Assembly: GCA_030762985.1 (NCBI GenBank)
Contig: CM061040.1
Span: forward strand, 73,558,382 to 73,622,381
Source of the DNA: Adelphocoris suturalis
Taxonomy: Eukaryota > Arthropoda > Insecta > Hemiptera > Miridae
Reading direction: 5' to 3'
DNA: 64,000 bases
The stretch's first letter is position 1. The number at the start of each line of letters is the position of its first letter. The position numbers were made by a program, and so were the translations under genes. Positions 39,501 to 52,600 of this stretch are shown here, piece by piece. The notes below the pieces were generated by a model that saw nothing but the letters and a program-made list of their open reading frames with translations, did no database searches and was not told the DNA's origin.

Positions 39501-42500
39501 TGGTCTTGTCCACTAAGTCCATTTTCATGTCTCTCATGAGTCGGTTACCGTATTCCATTCTATGGTGAATTATTTCCTTCACTCACCAACGGCGATTGCT
39601 TCGCTGATTTCTTCTTCTCCTCGGTAATCCATCAGCGACTATGATAGCTAAACATTTGGCCGCAAGGGGATTTATAAAAAGGGCAGGAGTTGTTTCCACC
39701 ATCGTTGCCTCACGGTAACTGAGCACTCCCCTTTTTCCTCGCTTATCGAGTGCTACTCGCGCTTCAGATTCGCTGCAACGCTTTGCAGGAGGGCTGCGCC
39801 CTACAGCCTCGCTAGGAAGATTCGCATTGTCTAAAGCCACCTTTAGGAGTTCGTTTATGATTATGAATGTGCACTAGATGTACAGGAAATTTAACGCTGA
39901 ATCCGAAAATGTGGTGAAAAGGTTTAAAAAACAACTTGTTTTAAAGTAGAGGAACGTGGGGTTTTATACCAAAAACCGTGGTGAAAAAAAAATAAGAATA
40001 ATCTAAACTTGGGAATGGGAAAGAAAGGTGGTTGGTAGCATTCTACTCCATTTTCAGTCTAGCGAGCTGAAGGCAGGAAAGCTGGCTACTAGAAGTACAA
40101 CTGTCAAGAAAAATCTTGGCATTTCAGACCCATCAACGCAGCTGTCAGTAGAAACCATTCACCAAGCTTGTCCTCAAGTGCACATGCACTACCTTCCACA
40201 ATTAACTCCTGCAGGTTTACAGGTTCCTGCTAGGTGTAGAAACGGAGCAAACCACAAAGGAAAAACACCAATAAGCATAATCTCCTGTTCGACCAGTAAT
40301 CATCATTTCTCCCTGACCCCCCTCCATCTTACTGTTCCTCCTCAGTATCCTTCCCTCGCCCCCCTACAGTTTGGTAGATTATAGTAGCTCTAAATTAAAC
40401 GCTCTAGATTGAAACTAACTGGAGCTCTTGATTGGGACCGACGGTAACTCTCAATTGAACGTAAATCATAACTCGACGTATGTAAATATCTATCCCCAAT
40501 ATTCGGCAGGCTATGTAGGGGTTACCAACGGTAGCTCTAAATTAAACGTAAAACATAACTCGAATCATGTACTACAAGAAAAAAAGCATGTTTGGCGTGA
40601 AAATGGCTCACATAATATAATCATTAAAACGAACATTAAGAATGGTAGAATAGACACCAAAAAAAGTTGACATGAATTAGTAGAGAAAATCATTAAATCA
40701 AAGTGAAATGTTAAACCAAGGACATAAAAAAACACGTATGTATATATACACTGATGTGAAATTAAGAAACAGAAAGAGAAACGGAAAGGAACTTCACAAA
40801 CTAAACGTTTTATACTTAGGCTACTTGCCTTTTTCAAATGTAGAGCTAACAATAAAGTAGGTGTTGAGAAATTTTACATTGTCACGAAACCTTAAAAACT
40901 GGAGCTATGGAGTTGTCGTGGGGATGTATTGCACTGGATGGAATTTTCATCTTCTAATATTGAGTCCTGGTAGCTCATAAGCTCTCAAGACATTACTGTG
41001 AGCCTTCTCGGACTGGTGCAATTTGGTCTTATTCTCACCAGGCTTCACCTTTCGGAGGATCTTGATTCTGAAGCAGTCGTTGAATGGAGCGCCATGTGTG
41101 ATTGCATGACGACTCACTTGGAAATCCTGGTCCTGTGCCACCACTGAATGTCTATGGTTGTTCATTCAAAGATTGAACGCAGTTTCCGCTTTACCAACAT
41201 AGAAAGTTTTTGCATAGTAACTCTAACCACCAGTTTGTATTCTGACAGAAGCCCTCTACAATAAACCAAGTTCACAGAATTACTGGCATAATAGAGCAAG
41301 CACTTGAAGAGAAAAAGGTCTGCTCTGCCATCTTTATTGACGTCACCCAAGTGTTTGACAAAGTACAGCATGAAGGCCTTAAGTACAAGCTGAGAAAATC
41401 TCTACCTTCGCAATATACTGAGCTGTTGGACTCGTACCTTACAGACTGCTACTTTCGCATTAAACTTGACGACACCTACTCCTAACCTAAACCTATTGGT
41501 GCTAGTGTATTACAGGGCTGCGTACTTGGCCCACTCCTGTACCTCTACCTACCTGAAATCAGTGGAAATACAACCGCCACTTTCACAGAAAATACTGCAG
41601 GGCTGCCTGGAGGATAAAACATTGATACTTCTATTTAAAAGCTCAGTCGATCTGTTTCACAAATCCAAAAATAAGACTTTTGCCCGCTTACCTCAATGGC
41701 CAAAGAAGCAAAATATCTGGGGATGACGTTGGATGTTAAGTTGCGAAGTTGCAATTGAAATTGGACATTAAAAAAAAAAAAAAAAAAAAAAAACAGAACT
41801 AACTCTGAAACTTAGAAATTTTTCCTGATTAATGGGCAGACAATCAAAATTGTAGCCCCTGTGAAAACAAGTCCTAAAGCCAGTATCCAGACTTATAGAG
41901 CGCAGCTGTGGGGTTGTACAGCTCAGAGCAATTGGAAGCTTATCCGGAATTAACAAAAACGTGTGCACCCTGGTACATTCAAAATGGTAACTCCACGATC
42001 CAAAGGTGGAAACTATGATGAAACTATCAAGAAAATTGCCATCGCCCACCAAGAGCGACTAAGTTATGTCATGTTGTGTCATGTCAGTTTTGGTCAAGTT
42101 AGTTATGTCATGTCAGTTTTGGTCAACTTAACATCGAAGATGTCCATTTCCTTCATATAAGCGACCTGCTAAGAAGACTGAAGAGAAGAAAACCATGCGA
42201 ACTAACACAGTGAATGTGAAATCATAAAATAATTAGTTCATAAATTATCAGACTTTGTCAAAACACGTTCTGAATCTTTGTTTGGACTGTACATGTACTC
42301 GTAGTAAATAAGATCAAAACCAATTTACTAATAAGTTGTAAACTTGGTGTAATAAAAATTTTTAGATTCAGGAGGCAAGCTCCCCTCAACACACAGAATG
42401 TATTTTCATCCATTTCACATAAACCCGTGAAACCCGCACATAAGAATGACTCAGATTTTGCGGAATTTCTTATCACGAAAGTCAAGTCAAGTTGTTTTAT

Positions 42501-45500
42501 TTATTGTCCCGGAGCCCACCCCCTTTTTCCTACCTCATCTTAGGGAAAAGGTTTGACCCTCCAGAATCGAAGGTATCCATCTCCCTTGGGCAAGAGAGAA
42601 ACCCTTTGCTGAGAACCAACTCCGTGGGGGGGGGGGGGGGGTTAAAATTTGGTCACAAATAGCCCACCTCATAAGAGGGACGCATGAATTTGACGACAAT
42701 CGTTCACATTTCTCCTCCTTGAAACTACCTAGTCAGACAAGATCAGAAGAGGCAATCAAAAATCAGACAACAATTTAAAATTCAAAATTTCACTGAAATT
42801 TACCTCGTAAGAGGGATGAGAAAATCCAACGACATTTAACTCATCTGGGTATAGTATCAGTTGATATTCACTTCGTCAGACAACATTTCAAAGAGTATAA
42901 CCAAACCAGACACTCAAATTTGAAATTTTTGAAAACACGAATGCACATGAATTTGACGACATTCGTTCACATTTCTCCTCCTGAACTTGAAACTGCGTCG
43001 GCAGACAAGATCAGAAGGAGCGTTCGAAAATCAGACAGGAATTTGAAATTCAAAATTTGACTGAAATTTACCTCATAATAGGGATGAAATAATCCAACGA
43101 CATTCAACTCACCTGAGTAATATAAGTTGATATTCGCATCGTCAGAAAAAATGCCAAAGGGTATAACCAAACCAGACACCCTAAATCAACAATTTGCTTA
43201 AAATATTAAAAAATGTAAGAAGTTCATGGTTCGCACTTTTGGACTTCTTCGTCATTCTGGGTTTCCATATGCGTTCAAAAATCAGACGTTGTCAAACGGG
43301 ATATTTAAATGAGAATAAGGATTGATGCATTGCTACAACTTATTTCATTCCATAACCATTGGTCAAAAGTTGAACAATTACAATTTTTTTCTTAAGGGGA
43401 CACACTTGCGAAGTGTTAAATTTGTTTAAACTAAAAAGTGAACAGCAGTTAAGCGAGTGATTGCATCAGTCACGCATCGTCTTCCTCGTCACTCTCACTT
43501 TCACTATAAATTTCGTCGTTTTCTGGAGTATCTTGGTCGTCTGAAATGTCTTCAACGGAAGCCAACAATTCTTCGGCCAGATGTTCCAAACCAGTCTATC
43601 ATATTACAGAACCCTTCAGCTCCTAGCCAACCACTTTTCGATGGCGTCAATGTTGCCAAATGTGGCCTTTTTCGTTTGCATTGTTCCAAATACTTGAAAC
43701 ATAATTCGTTCATGTCCTTCAGCAGGATTTTCTCAAAAGGTAGCAAATTTGATGGATCCACTTGTCATCAAAGATCTCTGAGCAGTTTATACTCTTATCC
43801 CACACGCCAAACCTAGTCAAAGGCCTGAGCTACGTCTAAGAAAATGCTTGCACATATTTGTCTACCTTCTAATGCATTTTCTACTACCTACGTTAGTGAC
43901 TCGGTGGAATTGATCTATCATAGTGTTGTTTTCTGAAACCAAATTGATGATCTGGGTTCAAATTTCTATTAGTCAGGTTTTACTGGTTTAATCCGTTTAA
44001 GAAGCAATTTTTCGAATAGTTTGACATTACAGTGAGGAAGAATATAGGTTGATGTCCTAATTTGTCATGAGGTGACTTTCCTAGTTTGGGAATTATTATA
44101 ACCTCTGCGACTTTTCTATTGGGATGGTACCTACGTGCTTCAGCCTAAACACAGCATTAATAATGTGAACCAATTTCAGGACTGCCTTTTGGGAAAGCTT
44201 ATTCACTATTCTTACAGTTATCAAGTCATAGCCAGGCGTCTTTTTCTCAATGATGCTGCTTTTTATTTAATTTTTCAGTGAAACTGGTAGTTAGTATTTC
44301 TAATTCGTCTGTTTTCTTTAACCGAGTTGTATTTATTTTTCGTCCGGTGTCTGACTTGGTAATGGTTGAAATGTATAGTAGAGATGTAAAAATTGTGCTT
44401 TTTCCTGGCTACTTCTGGCCTATGTACCAACATCCTTTTGATTGGAGATGAGAAAACTTTTTATTTTTTATTTTTGGTGACCTTAAAGAGAGAATACTAT
44501 TGAAGTTTAAGTTGGCCACTACACACAACTTGTGTTATGTTGTTAGGTTCCATATGTTCATATGTTGAATATTGAATAAAGTTCATTCTGTGTGTGTTCA
44601 AGAAAATGTGAAAACGTGTATTCTTCAAAAATAATATTAAGTACTAAAACACAGATCAACTATAAAACTAGGTACATTTACATAATTCCACTGTTCGCAC
44701 TTCTTCTGGTTCAACTGGTTATGGGCTCCATTTACCTTTTGTAAACTACCAAGATGTCTTGTGGAGATACCGGTTCGCCACCCTTAGTGTCTAACAGTGT
44801 TGTGGTCACAGGATTAGGAGCAATGCCTAACATTAAAAAATTGGTTGGTTCAGAAAATTAGGTACTTTCCTGTTATCTGGTACCTTCGAAAAAATTCTTT
44901 CCTGTTATTTGGTACCTACGTTTATTAATCAAACAAAAACAACAAACATTGATTACTCAAATTAATCAAACAATAATAACAAACAATGATTACATCTGAG
45001 TTTCGGGTGACAACAAATAATCAAAATACCAGCTGGTTCCAATAAACAGCTGATTTAAAACATCCATCAAGCTACTTATACAGGGTGGTGAATGACAAAA
45101 AAAAGGTTGTTAGCGTTATAAATAAGGCAGGTATCAAATAACAGGAAAGAATTTTTTCGCAGGTACCAGATAACAGGAAAGAATTTTTTCGCAGGTACCA
45201 GATAACACAAAAGTACCGAAAATTATTCCAACTGGAAGTTCGGAATGGAAATGTTTCTGATCGCCGAGGATCTGTGGGCAGTTGTTGCAGGGACCGAGGC
45301 TGATCCAAGAAAGGATGCCAAAGCTCAATCAAAAATTTGTTTGATGGTCGATGAGTCTCTGTATGCTATGGTTCGAAGTCAAAAGTCGGCAAAGGACGTC
45401 TGGGCTAAGCTAGAGTCAAATTATGAAAGTAAAGGATTATGAAGACGTTTAAGTTTGCTGAAACAACTGTTTTCACTCGAGTTGACACAGTTTTCAACTA

Positions 45501-48500
45501 TTGAAGAATACCTTAATCGAATCCTTAGCATCTCTCAACAATTAGAGTCAATCAATGAAGGGCTTGAAGACGAGTTCATCGGTATTGTCATGCTGAAGGG
45601 GTTGGGTGAAAGCTACCAGCCTATGATAATGGCTCTGGAGAGCTCAGGGGCAATAATTACAAGTGATTCAGTACGTACCCTACTGAGTCAACAAGCCAAG
45701 CCCAATAATGAAAATGATAAAGCTCTAACAGAGAAGAAAGAGTCAAAGAAAAAGCATTTTATTCCCAAGTGTTTTGCTTGTGACAAGAAAGGACATTTCG
45801 CTTCACAATGTAAAGCCAAGAAGAAAAATGCAAGTGAGCAAGGAACTTCAATGGCCTTAGCTATGAGGAGACTGGATAACGATGAGTGGATCATCGATTC
45901 AGGAGCCACTTCACATTTTACCATGAGAGACGATTGACTTGAGAATAGACGACCAACAGAAAGGGAAATAAGGGTAGCAAATAACGAAAAAATTCTAGCT
46001 AAAAGCTGTGGGACAGTTAGTTTAGAGTTACTCGGTACTGTAGAGAAAACTGATATCCATGATGTGATGTTAAGTCCAAATCTTAACACAAACCTACTAT
46101 CAGTCGGGAAAATAGTCAAAAAAGGCTATAAGGTAGTATTTTCAAGAGATGGCTGTACGATAATTGATTCCCAGACTAGGGTAAAAGGAAAAGTTCTCAT
46201 ACAGGGCATATATGATTCCGGAGTGTTTAAAATTGTTCCAAAGAACCGTGAACAAGTTATTGCTATCACCTCTGATAATTCACAAATACTTTGGCACAAG
46301 AGGTTGGGACATTTAAACTTGAGATCCATGAACCTTTTTAGGAAAAATATGGCTCGTGGAGTGAAATTTGCCTCAGCTGGATTTCAACCTTGCGAAGCGT
46401 GCGTGAAGTGGAAAATGACAAGACAAAGTTTCCCCACAAGCAAATCGAAATCCAAAAATATTTTGGAATTGATTCATTCGGACGTTTGCCAGTGGAAAGT
46501 TGGGGAGGAAAGAGATATGCCCTAACATTCACTGATGATTTTTCTAGGAAAACTTTTGTGTACATGATTAAAAATAAGAGTGAGGTAAAGAATGTGTTTC
46601 AAGAGTTCAAAAAAATTGTGGAAAATCAGACAAACAAGAGAACCAAAGTTCTAAGGACCGACAATGGTTCTGAGTACGTCAACAACGCGTTGACATACTA
46701 TCTCAAGCAACATGGAATAAGACATCAAACAACGTATCTTATACGCCAGAACAGCTAGGAGTCGCAGAGAGAGTTAATAGAACTCTAGTAGAAAAGGCAA
46801 GATGCATGCTGCAAAAAGCAGGGCTCAGTGAAAGATACTGGGCAGAAGCATTAAGCACTGCAACCTATTTAAAGAATAGGTCTCCTACATCTACACTGAA
46901 GAAGAAAACTCCTGAAGTCTGGACAGGAAGAAAAGTTGCGTTGTTTCATCTTCGTGTGTTTGGCTGCCGAGCTTTTGTTCATGTTCCAAAGCAGAAAAGA
47001 AAAAAATGGGACCCTAAAAGCAAAGAATATATTTTCGTGGGATACAGTGAGAATACAAAAGGCTATCGACTGAGTGATCCCACTAACCCCAGTGTTGTAG
47101 TTAGGGCTAGGGATGTGATATTCTTTGAATCCCAAAAACTGTCGTCATCTTCAGGCAACAATGAAGATCAGATACAAGACTCTACAAATACTGAAAATAG
47201 TGTGCTGATAAAAACTAATGCAAATCAGGAGTGTTCTGACGCATCGGCGGACCAGCCCACAGTTGCTGATGCGAAAATTGAAGTTTCCGTTGATACTCAG
47301 TTGGAACTCCTTAAAGAACACACTGTAGAATCAGAGCAGGAGGTATGGTACGAGGCGGATGCAGAGTTGTCCAATGCTGAACCGCTACAAAATCAATCCA
47401 ATCAAAGAGCATGTACGATAGATGTCCGCAGGTCGAAGAGGATTCAGAAACCCAAGCCGAGGGTGTTGTATAGCCACAGCAGGGGATGAACTCAATGAAC
47501 CAGAAAATTATAAAGACGTGCTTGCAAATCAAGAAAAAGAGAAATGGTTGGAATCAATGAAACACAAATAATATTTGATGCTCTGATGAAATCGAATGTT
47601 TGGAAGTATGTTGATCGTCCAAGCAACGGTTAAGTTGTCAAGAACCGTTGGGTGTTAAGGAAGAAAGTTGGAGTGGATCATAAAATTTCGAAGTTTAAAT
47701 CAAGACTTGTTGCTAAAGGTTTTTCGCAACAATACGGTGTACATTAATGAAACATTCTCAAGACCTATGTTGAAGTTCGAGAAGTTTCGGAGCCTGCAGG
47801 CATGTTGAGTGTAGTGCCCACTTAAGGGGGAGTATTGAAGTATAAGTTGGCCACTACACACAACTTGTGTTATGTTGTTAAGTTCCATATGTTCATATGC
47901 TGAATATTAAATAAAGTTCATTCTGTGTGTGTTCAAGAAAATGTGGTGTATTCTTCAAAAATAATATTAAGTACTAAAACAGAGATCAACTATAACACTA
48001 GGTACATTTACATAATCCCACTGTTCGCACTTCATCTGCTTCAACTAATACTCCGTGTCTTTCTCTGCTGTCAGGTTATTCAGATAATTTTAAACGAGTT
48101 CTATTGTTTTAAGTAGATGTTTCAGTTTATTAACATACCTTTCGGATAAGTATAGTTTCGTTTTAGGACGTTGTATTATTTTTCCAACTTTTCCTGGCTT
48201 TATGATTCGCCTTCAGGAGGTAAATAACTATTCTTTGTTACTGATGATGGCCTAACTGTCGAAATCGATTTAACATTGTAACTCTTTATTTTTCGTGGAA
48301 ATATACAACGTTTTTTTCACTAACATCCGTTTCCATTTATCGAAGGCGCTGGCCTAGATTATTGGGCAAAACTCTCTGTGATGTTTAGGACTAGTGATTG
48401 CTGTTCCAATCTTTGAGGGAACAGGATATTATTTAAAAAGTCCACTCATGCAGCATGACCCCATGAGCGAATTTTTGAAGAAATCTTCGACATTTCAGTC

Positions 48501-49573
48501 GCTATTGATCGTGTAGAGAAATTTTAGTTTATGATTTTGATAGACAAACATGGAATGAAATTTTAAACAAGCACCTACTACCTACGTTTTAAACAGCATG
48601 GTTCTAGGATTGGTTATACAGGGATACTTCCATAAGAGTAGTTCAATCTGAATTTGGACAATGTTTCATGCAAATATTACCGATTTTTACAACTAGCGAA
48701 CGGCATTATTTCGATTTTTGACTGATTTTTCAACTTTGAAATTTTTGAAAACTTGATACATATTCTTTTAGGAAATTTTACGCTGATTCCGAATATACCA
48801 CATGTTAGTATGCTGAAAAAATTATTTCGCACAACAAATCGCAAAAAACAGGCTATTTTGAAATTTTTGACTACATTTTTGAAAATTTCAACCCGAAGAT
48901 GTAATCCGATCATGCTGGCCAACGAACTTGAACTTTCGTTTTGTGTCCTTAACATTTTAAAATTTGTTTGAAGTTTCTAGCACAATTCTAAGGACAGTTA
49001 TCGTCTGGAATGACACATACATACATACATACATACATACATACATACATACATACATACATACATAAAAAAGTTCCATTCATGCAGCATGATTGTATGA
49101 GCGAATTTTCGTAAATTATCGTATTAATGTTGAATTGTTTTGAAATTTGAGCTTTTTGAGTGCAAGGAAACCGTTATTAATTTTATGGCATATTCTAAAT
49201 AATAACCTGCTATTCAAATAGAGGTTTTGAATTTTTAGCTTTTTTAGCAGGTTTTATCGATTTTTTAGCAAATTTTGATGAAATTTAAGTACATTTTTCA
49301 GCAAAATTGTGTACATACATTTTTGAATGTTCTATTTTATAGTTATTAAACTTTATTTGAGCAATATTCTACCAAAAAATATAAATTGAACGATTTTTAG
49401 CCGTTTTTAGCCATTTTTAGAGATTTTTTTAGTACATTTTTTGAAATTTGACCAATTTAATGTGCTCAAAAAGTGTTGTCCAACGAACTCATCCTTTCTT
49501 TTGAAATGCTTGATTTTTTGGCGAAAGAACGAAGTTTTTATCTCAATTCTATCGAGAGTTATCGTCTGGAATG

Positions 49574-49605
<32 letters not shown>

Positions 49606-52600
49606 ATATATAAACATATAAAAAAGCGTTAAAATCCAGGAATCATTTCAGGATGCCTCAAAACAGATTTCGATGAAGAAAATTTTTGAAAATTTTTATT
49701 TTAAAATTTTTGGAGCCATTGCAATAGCTTCATTTTCTAAGAAAATTCGCTAAAATGCGTTAAACTTCAGAATATGATTCAGAATAGCCTGAAACGGATT
49801 TCTGCATAAAATGTTTTCAAAAATTCACATTCTACAAATTTTGAGGCGAGAGCAATAGCTTAATTTTCTTCAAAAATTCGCTAAAAGGGGTATTATTTCT
49901 ACTGAAAGGTTCCCATGAAATAAGAAGCTGATTATTCAACATCCTTGCTTCAGAATGGGCTTCCGACCACCATAAAAAATACTTGTGCCCATTGATGGCC
50001 ATTTTGATGAAGTAACGACTGCCCTCCTCACTTTTATGAACACAAAATCTACTTACTATCATACCACTCCAGAAGAAATTCCAGGTTCATTACATTCACG
50101 AGTTTTGGGTATTCATTTAGAGAAATACTGTTGAAATTCACCTACCATTCAAACATTCTACTCGCCAGACATTTAGGATAGTTAACGTTCTGATACACAC
50201 ATATGGTTTGTATCATTGTTACGAAATTGTCCTAATCAACGCAACACCTTTCTAGTTTCACTCTTGTGTAAAATACTGTCCAAAATTGTTCAATATAAAT
50301 ATTCGATATTTGTTATCACACTGCCTTCTATCTTCCGAATTAGCTTCCACTATACATTTTAACAAATACAGCTTTGTGCAGGTTTTTTTACGGGTAGTTT
50401 CATTCAACGTAACATTCTGTGTAGTAGATTCGGTTCAACTAATAAATTGTCTAATCCAGAAAAATGGCCGGAAGTAATTACCGGATAGAGCCATTAAGAA
50501 AAGACAACTACGATACTTGGAAGATACAGGCAGAAGCAATTCTCATAAAGAACAAGCTGTGGGGATACGTTGTTGGGACGATTCCTGAACCAAAAGAGGC
50601 AGCAACAGCAGCAGAAAAGGCAGAATGGATGGAAAACGACTTAAATGCGAGGTCTGATCTTTTATTAGTCATATCCCCAGCTGAACTTAAACAAGTTAAA
50701 AACTGTACCACATCAAAAAGTGTGTGGGACACATTAAAAAATGTTTTCCAAAGTTCTGGTCCTGCTCGAAAAGCAACTCTCTTAAAAAGACTTGTTTTAC
50801 ATAAGATGAGAGAAAGCGACGACATTCGTGACCATCTAAATGTATTCATGGATGCTGTCAAAAAACTACGCGAAATGGAAATTCAAATAAATCCTGAATT
50901 ACTGAGTATAATGATGCTTTATAGCTTATCTCAAAATTTTGAAAATTTCCGTGTAGCGATAGAAAGTAGGGATAAACTTCCAACTCCAGACGAATTAAAA
51001 ATAAAAATCATAGAAAAATTCGAAGCTAGGAGAAAGGATGAAACCCTAAAAACTTGTGAAGACGCACTCTACTCAAATAATAAACTGCAGTCGAAATTTT
51101 ACAAAAATAAAAATAGAAAAGACTTGTGGAAGAAGAAATCATCCTACTGAGAAGTGTTGGCAAAATAAAAGTAACCAACAAAAATCAAAGTTAGCAGAAT
51201 CAACTTGGTACAGTGTAGAAGAAAGTCTTGCCGCAAATACTAAGACGTATAATGCAGGTTCAAGTTGGTGCTTAGATAGTGGTAGTACATCTCACCTATG
51301 TTCTGATAGATCAAAATTCACGAGTTTTGAACAGCAAAATGGCAAACTAAAGCTAGCTTCTAAAGAATCTACAGCTAATATTGCTGGAAAAGGATTTGTG
51401 AAAGTGAAGCTGGGAGATGACCATATTGTCAATCTATCTGATACATTATTCGTACCTAATCTCAGCACGAATTTATTATCCGTTAGCAAGATAACCAATA
51501 AAGGTCTTGAGGTAACTTTCAAAAATGGCCGTGCTGAAATTCGGGACCAAAATGGAAATGTAATTGTAACAGCAAATAAAAATAATAATCTGTACACGAT
51601 ATATGAAGATAACTTTTCAGCTTACATATCCACTACAGATAAAGTACCTGAAATCCAAAACTGGCACAAAAAACTAGGCCATATCAACGAAAATGACCTA
51701 AAACTAGCTAGGAAAAATAAAATAATAAAAGGAATAAAATTTAAACCTTCAGACACAATCGATGATTGTGAAACGTGCATCAAGGGGAAATTCTCAAAAC
51801 GCCCTTTTTCTTCAAGGAATGAACTTAAAAATGTGGACCCTCTTGAAATCATTCATTCCGATGTGGTCGGCCCTATGCGTAGCGCGTCTCCGGGTGGATC
51901 TTTTCCCTAAGATGAGGTAGGAAAAAGGGGGTAGGCTCCCGGACTATTATTTACCACCAGCGCAACGACTCACCACCAGCTCAATGAAATCATCAGTAAT
52001 TTTACATCACTGGCAAAAAAACTATAAATAAGTAGATATTTTACACTTTTGAATTCTCATCTACCTAGATCAGATTTCGAATCAGGGGATTCAGGGGTAG
52101 CCGACCGGCCGGGGGGGGGGGGGGGGGGCGATGAGTTCTCGTCAGGAGTGATGTTCCCGTTTGGTGAAGACATTTCTTGACACGGTTGGTTTTCCTCTTC
52201 GCCCGACGGAGGGGGCTCATTCCCAGTCGGAGCAAGATGCCTAGTAGAAACTGTTGTTTCTCGGCCGTCCGGGTAGCGAATGAGAGCATAGTCATGATTA
52301 CCGTCCAGGAGGGTAACTTCCTCCACTAATGGATCGTATTTTGATGAGCGATTAAATTTCCGTAGTAGTATGGGACCTTGAGTTAGGAGCCAGGAAGGAG
52401 TAGAGCTACCGTTCGCAGTTCTTCTTGGGTGGTTGAATAGGCGTTCGTGTGGTGTAGTGTTGGTGCTAGTGCATAGAAGGGAGCGGATCGAATGGAGAGC
52501 GTCTTGGAGTACCATTTCCCATTGAGTAGTTTGAAGGTTTTTATTCCTTAGGCCGAGCTGAATTGACCTCCAAATTATGCCGTTGAATCTCTCTACTTGT

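Larger units (their letters stand above)
44498..48046 (+). mobile_element. complete-ended Ty1/copia element with RT deletion
   Basis: LTRs 44498-44716 and 47833-48046 (about 95% alike), flanked by AATAC on both sides (44493-44497 and 48047-48051). TGGTTATGGGCTCC after the 5' LTR is a plausible primer-binding site, and aagggggag before the 3' LTR is the polypurine tract. Inside are gag, protease and integrase with stops or shifts at 45440, 45935, ~46500, 46756 and 47487. RT starts (KNRWVLRKKVGVDHKI, AKGFSQQYGV) but is cut off after about 40 residues and joined directly to the 3' end; the rest of RT and RNase H are gone. A MITE interrupts gag. Confidence 0.9.
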
